The position numbers and the translations under genes are program-made. From positions 73,922-137,921 of the forward strand of contig CAZJBS010000008.1 of assembly GCA_964544475.1 (NCBI GenBank): 64,000 nucleotides of DNA, given 5' to 3'. A model generated the notes under the pieces. That model was not told the DNA's origin. It did no database searches and saw only the letters and a list, made by a program, of their open reading frames with translations. Below are positions 59,381-64,000 of this stretch, piece by piece. Positions within the stretch are counted from its first letter, which is position 1. Every line of letters starts with the position of its first letter. The stretch is from CAZJBS01 sp964544475 (lineage in GTDB: Bacteria > CLD3 > SB21).

Positions 59381-61705
59381 TTATTTGAGCAGAGTCATCT
59401 TGCCAACTCTCCTTGCTTTTCCGACTTCTAAAACATAGAAATACACGCCCGACGAAACGGTTCTACCATTATTGTCTTTGGCGTCCCAATACACGTTAAA
59501 CGTGCCGGGACCTTGAGTCTGTGTTACCAGATTCCGCACAAACTGTCCAAGAACATTATGAATCTGCAGTTTGACTGCGCCGCGCCGATCCAAATGATAG
59601 GATATGGTTGTCCCGGGATTGAAAGGATTGGGATAGTTTGAGTTCAGACTCAGCGTCGTGTTATGGTCTTTACGTTCATTCAATCCAACGACTGTCTCAA
59701 AATAGGCACGTCCGATGAGTGACGTATCCAATATGAAAGGATTCTTTTTTCCACTCTGATAGGCGGCAATTCGCTCATTCCGTTGGAGTTCCGCGGAATC
59801 CACCGGATCAATGGCGTTCCATCCCCTCAAGGTGTGTTTTTGCAGATGAAAGAAAGTCGTATCGGATTGAGCTTTGTACATGGTATAGAAGTAGTAGATC
59901 GAACGCGCCACGTTTCCCTTGTGATCTTCTCGCGGTTCAAAAAAACCGACGTTATCATATTCGCTGTATTCATCAATAAACTGGGTTGGGATAGAAGTTT
60001 GGTTGTAATTCAAGCGGTACCAGATGTCTGTTTCAGGATCAGGGACATCTTTGAATGGAAAGTTGGCTCGAGAGCCATTGGCGTCCTCGCGCGTCGGATA
60101 AAGATGGTGTAAATCGCTTTTGGCATTGCCCGTAGCTCCAAGACTCTGTGGCCATGTATGTTCTGTGTTAAATCCGAGGGCGTACGCATCGCCTTTCGGA
60201 TCGGAAGAATTATGATCAACAAAAATACGATCACCGGTATACACACAGGTCACTGAATCATCGTGGTTATCGATTTCTCCGAACATTTTGTCGCGCCCAT
60301 TATCATAACCCAACACGGTTGATGTTTTGTATCTGGCAACCAGACTGTCGATTAGTTGCTGCCCGCGCAGGCCCGGGAAAATGATCTCGGTCGTTGAACC
60401 CGGAAGTGTCGTCATGGAGTCTTCGAGAGGGGAGAGCGTGAGGTAATTAATCGCACCACCCATCCCGTTGTAGGCGAAAACGGAATAATGGTAAGTGGTT
60501 GACGGCAAAAGACCGGCTTCGACAAATGAAGAACTCGAACCTACAGAAGCCACCACGGCATCACCGATGAATTGCCCGGTATTGTATGCCTGTCCGTCCG
60601 CAGGGAAAGATGATACAGCCCATCCCAAGCGACGTAGTACGACATAGCCCGTTGCCGGCGGAACGGAAGGCTGGAATGTAACGGTGAATCCTGTTGATGT
60701 CAGACTGTCAAAAGACAGGTTCGTCGGCTGGCTAGTAGGCTCCGCGGCCAAAGCATATCCATACAAAACAACTTCTCGTGAGGACACGCCGTCCGAAGCA
60801 AGCGTAAGTACGGCGGAATCAATCCCGATATCTACCGGCGCGTATGTCACTGTGAAATTGGTTGGCGAGGGTGATGATGCCGGTATGCTGGTCGGATGAA
60901 CGGCAAATCTGGCGGCACCGGATCCGCTCAAAATGGCAAGAAGGCTGTCTGTGAGGCCGAAAAAGTAGACGTCAAAGTTCAATTCAGTAGGACTGCCGTA
61001 CGGAGTCATAAGTATCAGCGGTGTTGGTGGCTGGGAGATATATGATCCTGAGGTCCCTGAGATTTCCACATCATCTATACACCATCTTTCATTGACATTG
61101 TTGTTTCTTGCCACTATTCTCAACGCGACAGAAGAAGTCCCGGAGGGGAGACTAATGGTCGCCGTCGCGTAATTAATCGTACTCTCTCCACCCTGAGGGG
61201 CTGAAAATACGGCGTGGCTTCCTGCGGCTGCATTGGCAACCAGGGTGGCGTTGTATCCCCATCTGGCGTTATTGTTGGAGAATCCTGTTATTTTGATGTC
61301 TGAACCTGTTGGAAAGTCCCCTCCGTTCAAAGCTGCAAAAAGGCTGACGCTGTCGGAAAGTTCGGTGCCCTGAACGTCTGTCCCGGCAGGGGAAGACAGA
61401 TGCAACGTGATTTGCACGTCGTTGTATCCCACCACGCTAATAGCGTCCAAGTCCAGCGTGTCAGTCGCATTGCTGACCTGCCATGAATGAGTTCCCGTGC
61501 GGATGCGCTGGAAGGGAGGAAGATCCGAAGGGCCAGCGGCAGAGTTGATGGCATCCTGCCCGGCGGATATCATCCACGTGTCCGATGGTGTATTCTCAAA
61601 TCCCTGGAATGCGATCTGCATGCAAAAACCGCTTAGGGGACACAAAAAGATCAATGCAATAGCCATTCCACGCGCATAGAATGACCCAGGAACAGTGTAA
61701 AACAT
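59381..61705 (-). CDS. secreted endonuclease I with fibronectin-like and sorting domains
   Basis: A 774-residue exported protein from ATG 61705; ATG 61735 is the alternative. A signal peptide (MAIALIFLCPLSG within the first 30) precedes beta-sandwich modules (about 30-330) and an FnIII-type domain (PTNLSFDSLTSTGFTVTF). The catalytic domain is EndA/NucM/BsnI-like endonuclease I, with NTEHTWPQSLG (general base H516), the DLHHLYPTREDANGSRANFPF block and a WYRLNY tail. The end is a FlgD-like module (PNPFNPGTTISYHL, YWDAKDNNGRTVSSGVYFYVL) as in T9SS cargo. It should degrade extracellular nucleic acid. Confidence 0.88.
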   Translation of the reverse strand: MFYTVPGSFYARGMAIALIFLCPLSGFCMQIAFQGFENTPSDTWMISAGQDAINSAAGPSDLPPFQRIRTGTHSWQVSNATDTLDLDAISVVGYNDVQITLHLSSPAGTDVQGTELSDSVSLFAALNGGDFPTGSDIKITGFSNNNARWGYNATLVANAAAGSHAVFSAPQGGESTINYATATISLPSGTSSVALRIVARNNNVNERWCIDDVEISGTSGSYISQPPTPLILMTPYGSPTELNFDVYFFGLTDSLLAILSGSGAARFAVHPTSIPASSPSPTNFTVTYAPVDIGIDSAVLTLASDGVSSREVVLYGYALAAEPTSQPTNLSFDSLTSTGFTVTFQPSVPPATGYVVLRRLGWAVSSFPADGQAYNTGQFIGDAVVASVGSSSSFVEAGLLPSTTYHYSVFAYNGMGGAINYLTLSPLEDSMTTLPGSTTEIIFPGLRGQQLIDSLVARYKTSTVLGYDNGRDKMFGEIDNHDDSVTCVYTGDRIFVDHNSSDPKGDAYALGFNTEHTWPQSLGATGNAKSDLHHLYPTREDANGSRANFPFKDVPDPETDIWYRLNYNQTSIPTQFIDEYSEYDNVGFFEPREDHKGNVARSIYYFYTMYKAQSDTTFFHLQKHTLRGWNAIDPVDSAELQRNERIAAYQSGKKNPFILDTSLIGRAYFETVVGLNERKDHNTTLSLNSNYPNPFNPGTTISYHLDRRGAVKLQIHNVLGQFVRNLVTQTQGPGTFNVYWDAKDNNGRTVSSGVYFYVLEVGKARRVGKMTLLK

Positions 61706-61756
61706 GTTTAATGTATTACTGATAATTCTTGTCATTATTATAATTACGCATGACAA

Positions 61757-62093
61757 TCTAAAGTGTATAGACGTGAACGCTTTTCGTTAATTAGAACTTG
61801 GGTAGTTGCTATTGCTGCTACTTCGGTTCCCGAACGCGTGGATGGCTATTGAATCGCCTGCAAAACCAGTCTTACTCGACCACGCAATGCTTTCATGCTT
61901 CAGGCGTGCCACGAACGGCAACCAGTTTGTGATTAGTTCCAAGTGTTCTTGATTTCTTTTCACGAAGATAATGAAATGAGTTCCTTTTCTCAATGCTTTT
62001 TGTTTCAAAGCTTGACTCCAAACAATGATGAAGTATATTCCATGCACATATTGGTTGACTGATAATGCAATCACATGACAAAGTCCGCGTGCC
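61757..62093 (+). other. intergenic region
   Basis: About 340 bases between the endonuclease and the kinase. No gene, repeat or RNA is convincing; a 104-codon minus-strand frame (61787-62101) has no family signature and overlaps the kinase start. The only clear element is the kinase promoter at 62012-62039. Confidence 0.5.
62012..62039 (+). promoter_or_regulatory. promoter of the membrane kinase
   Basis: TTGACT (62012-62017), a 16-bp spacer and TATATT (62034-62039), 54 bp before the kinase start. Confidence 0.5.
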
Positions 62094-63566
62094 ATGTTCA
62101 CGATTCAGGCTTTGGATAGACTAATAGGATTTCCCGCGTCAATTGATGGGTTTTTTCAAGAGAACCCACACGCGCAAATGGAATACCTGCAACTTAAGGA
62201 AGAGAGGAATCTTCGGAACGCACGGGTATTTCTTGTTATCGTTCTGATGAGTCAAATCGTCGTTGCCATAGGACGTCTTTTCGCAGACTTGGGGATGCCA
62301 TACTACAATCTTTCCGTCGCCCTCTTGTGTATTGCGTTGCTCTGGATACTCCGATATCGGGCCGTGTCCACCAGAACGACATCGTTGTCTATCGTTCTTT
62401 TCATGATATGGGCAGCGTCATTTCCTTTCTTCATCATAAGGCTTGGCGGATACTCCTCCCCGACGTATCCTGTCTACATCATTATGGTATTGTACATTCT
62501 TGTTTTCTTCCATTACGAATTCACACAATACGTCATCCTATTCCTTGCCATCTATTTTTCCAATGTACTGATCTTTTTCCTATGGCCGGAAATCGGCGTT
62601 GATGAATTCATCTATCGGCAAACCGTCATGGCCATCGTTGTCGGAGTTGGCTCTGTCGGGGCGTACGTCAATGTGCGATATCGTCAAAGGGAATTTCAGA
62701 CGCAGTATGCCTTGAAAGCGCAGAAGAAGGAACTGGAAAGAGCCTATGCGCGGCTTGAAGAGGCCGAACTTCAGATAGTTCAATCGGAAAAAATGGCATC
62801 TTTGGGAAAGCTGGCAGCCGGCATGGCACACGAAATCAATAACCCGTTGGGTATCGTATCTGGAAACCTGGAAGCTTTGGAAATTGCTCTCTGCGATCTC
62901 CTCGGCATGATTAGCGACTCTGACAAAATCGTCAACGACGCGGATGGACGACGGGTCAATGAAACCCTCTCCAAATCAAAAGATTACTTGCTTACGGTGG
63001 ATGATGTCCGAGTGGCTCTCGATTCGGCCCGTCGCGGCGCGAATCGCATAACCGTCATTCTGGAAAAGCTCAGGCACTTCTCCAGGCTGGACGAAGCCAA
63101 GTTCAAACCGGCGGCTGTCAACGACTGCATCAACGCCGCACTGGCGGTCATCGATCCCAAAGGAACATCCATAGTTACAAATTTCGGCGAATTGCCGGAA
63201 ATCGTCTGTATGCCGGCCTTGCTCAACCAGGTTTTTCATGCCATTATTGAAAATGCCGTCGAAGCAATTCCGCCGGGAAAGGAGGGTACGATTACCGTGT
63301 CCTCTCGGGCTGAAAATTCGGCCGGCAACCATCGCATCGTTGTTGAGGTCAGCGATAACGGGTGCGGCATGGACGACAAGATCATCGCCAAAGTGTTCGA
63401 TCCGTTTTTCACAACGAAAGACGTGGGCAGGGGACAGGGGCTTGGACTGGCCGTGGCTCATGGCATCGTATCCCAACACGGAGGAACGATTTCATGCGCC
63501 AGCACGCTCCACAGCGGAACAACTTTCGTCGTTATCTTGCCGATTGGGTCAGTCAAGGCGATGTAA
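62094..63566 (+). CDS. six-TM membrane histidine kinase
   Basis: A 490-residue kinase. Six hydrophobic helices (about residues 45-190) make an unclassified membrane sensor, followed by a coiled linker (about 195-230), HisKA with MAHEINNPL (H246) and a HATPase with ENAVEAI (N box), DNGCGM and GLGLAV. The kinase core resembles the one at 4026. No response regulator is adjacent. The start at 62094 lacks a clear Shine-Dalgarno; ATG 62178 is possible but would leave the helices intact. Confidence 0.85.
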   Translation: MFTIQALDRLIGFPASIDGFFQENPHAQMEYLQLKEERNLRNARVFLVIVLMSQIVVAIGRLFADLGMPYYNLSVALLCIALLWILRYRAVSTRTTSLSIVLFMIWAASFPFFIIRLGGYSSPTYPVYIIMVLYILVFFHYEFTQYVILFLAIYFSNVLIFFLWPEIGVDEFIYRQTVMAIVVGVGSVGAYVNVRYRQREFQTQYALKAQKKELERAYARLEEAELQIVQSEKMASLGKLAAGMAHEINNPLGIVSGNLEALEIALCDLLGMISDSDKIVNDADGRRVNETLSKSKDYLLTVDDVRVALDSARRGANRITVILEKLRHFSRLDEAKFKPAAVNDCINAALAVIDPKGTSIVTNFGELPEIVCMPALLNQVFHAIIENAVEAIPPGKEGTITVSSRAENSAGNHRIVVEVSDNGCGMDDKIIAKVFDPFFTTKDVGRGQGLGLAVAHGIVSQHGGTISCASTLHSGTTFVVILPIGSVKAM

Positions 63567-63617
63567 TTCTTTTACGACTTCCTTGTCCATATTCCCCCAA
63601 AAAGCACACAAAACTAC

Positions 63618-63646
63618 TTGACAAGTGGTGTTGTTTTACATATATT
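63618..63646 (+). promoter_or_regulatory. promoter of tRNA-Gly, tRNA-Thr, tuf
   Basis: TTGACA (63618-63623), exactly 17 bp, and TATATT (63641-63646): near-consensus, as expected for a translation operon. Confidence 0.7.
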
Positions 63647-63702
63647 TGCACCCTGATTTTAAGACTATGTTTATTTGGATTTTGCGTTGAATATTCATTT
63701 AG

Positions 63703-63775
63703 GCGAGAGTAACTCAATTGGTAGAGTACCTGCCTTCCAAGCAGGATGTTGCGAGTTCGAACCTCGTCTCTCGCT
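63703..63775 (+). tRNA. tRNA-Gly (TCC)
   Basis: A 73-nt cloverleaf: acceptor GCGAGAG/CTCTCGC, anticodon stem CCTGC/GCAGG with loop CTTCCAA giving anticodon TCC, T-loop TTCGAAC. The discriminator is T and CCA is not encoded. Confidence 0.95.
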
Positions 63776-63808
63776 CTCGATAGGCGAGTTTAGAATACCA
63801 GCTTTGTA

Positions 63809-63882
63809 GCCTGTGTAGCTCAGATGGTTAGAGCGCGTCCTTGGTAAGGACGAGGTCATCGGTTCAATTCCGATCTCAGGCT
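63809..63882 (+). tRNA. tRNA-Thr (GGT)
   Basis: A 74-nt cloverleaf with anticodon stem CGTCC/GGACG and loop TTGGTAA giving anticodon GGT; T-loop TTCAATT. The acceptor GCCTGTG/CTCAGGC has a T-T mismatch at the sixth pair. CCA is not encoded. It lies 33 bp after tRNA-Gly and before tuf, a common bacterial order. Confidence 0.92.
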
Positions 63883-63949
63883 CAAGAAACGCCGCAAAGC
63901 ACACAGCAGAAGAAATTTGAAAACCTCTTGATAACTTAAGGAGACGACC

Positions 63950-64000
63950 ATGGGTAAGGAGAAATTCAACCGTAATAAGCCGCACGTGAATGTGGGCACG
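63950..64000 (+). CDS. tuf: elongation factor Tu, 5' part
   Basis: The first 17 residues, MGKEKFNRNKPHVNVGT, match the start of EF-Tu (the KPHVNVGT strand that leads into the GTP-binding loop). AAGGAG at 63938-63943 is 6 bp before the ATG. The gene runs off the right edge. The GTPase delivers aminoacyl-tRNA to the ribosome. Confidence 0.95.
   Translation, partial: MGKEKFNRNKPHVNVGT

Noticed and set aside
61787..62101. 104-codon minus-strand ORF upstream of the membrane kinase
   Set aside because: It has no recognisable domain, overlaps the kinase start and lies over a good kinase promoter, so it is most likely a chance frame.
1..64000. CRISPR array, insertion sequence, prophage or rRNA operon
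   Set aside because: No regular repeats with spacers, transposase, integrase, phage structural gene or rRNA segment was seen on either strand.

Overview
The window is 64 kb of gene-dense bacterial DNA of moderate GC with ordinary Shine-Dalgarno sites, many overlapping start/stop pairs and recognisable sigma70-type promoters (TTGnnn, about 17 bp, TAnnnT). The organism has an outer membrane (TonB receptor, porin-like barrel, many lipoproteins), makes phosphatidylethanolamine, carries a Na+-pumping acyl-CoA decarboxylase and uses multihaem cytochromes. Two secreted proteins end in FlgD-like / type IX-like sorting modules. Together these suggest an uncultured Gram-negative lineage of the FCB kind (Calditrichota, KSB1, Zixibacteria or Marinimicrobia-like); this is inference, and the phylum cannot be fixed from the sequence alone. 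I see no insertion sequence, prophage, CRISPR array or rRNA.

Layout. 1-606: end of a DUF58 protein. 757-7896: a redox module made of a Tat-exported four-cluster ferredoxin, an NrfD-type quinol protein and a 13-haem cytochrome, followed by a histidine kinase with two c-type haem motifs in its sensor and a Cys-rich insert in its ATPase, and two receiver proteins fused to GcvH-like domains. 7993-13324: mixed metabolic and envelope genes. 13318-19922: NHL protein, alkyltransferase-like protein, POT-like transporter, GT-C glycosyltransferase, DedA and a methyltransferase. 20040-26603: WD40 lipoprotein, then a cobalamin-riboswitch-controlled uptake locus (BtuB-like receptor, two surface propellers, DUF6580 membrane protein, adenosyltransferase). 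26609-29085: feoA-feoB plus a coupled small Cys-rich protein. 29265-32739: two di-haem cytochrome lipoproteins, a porin-like barrel and a blue-copper protein, divergent from feo. 32849-39696: TPR lipoprotein, pyk, secreted metalloprotease, der, and an SMC/RecF-like protein that has lost its nucleotide-binding motifs. 39693-43290: nth, DUF4390-like protein, NtrY-like kinase, EVE and Dabb proteins. 43368-49446: VanW protein, mutY, dcd, a receiver-kinase and tyrS. 49450-55514: mtnA, TPR protein, purB, purC, psd and pssA in one leftward operon. 55776-59220: methylmalonyl-CoA decarboxylase. 59253-61705: a tRNA-Gln unit and a secreted endonuclease I. 62094-64000: a membrane kinase and tRNA-Gly, tRNA-Thr, tuf.

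The best candidates for something undescribed are the haem-sensor kinase plus receiver-GcvH locus next to its cytochrome complex, the DUF6580 protein inside a cobalamin operon, the cytochrome/porin/cupredoxin set beside feo, and the ATPase-dead SMC-like protein.
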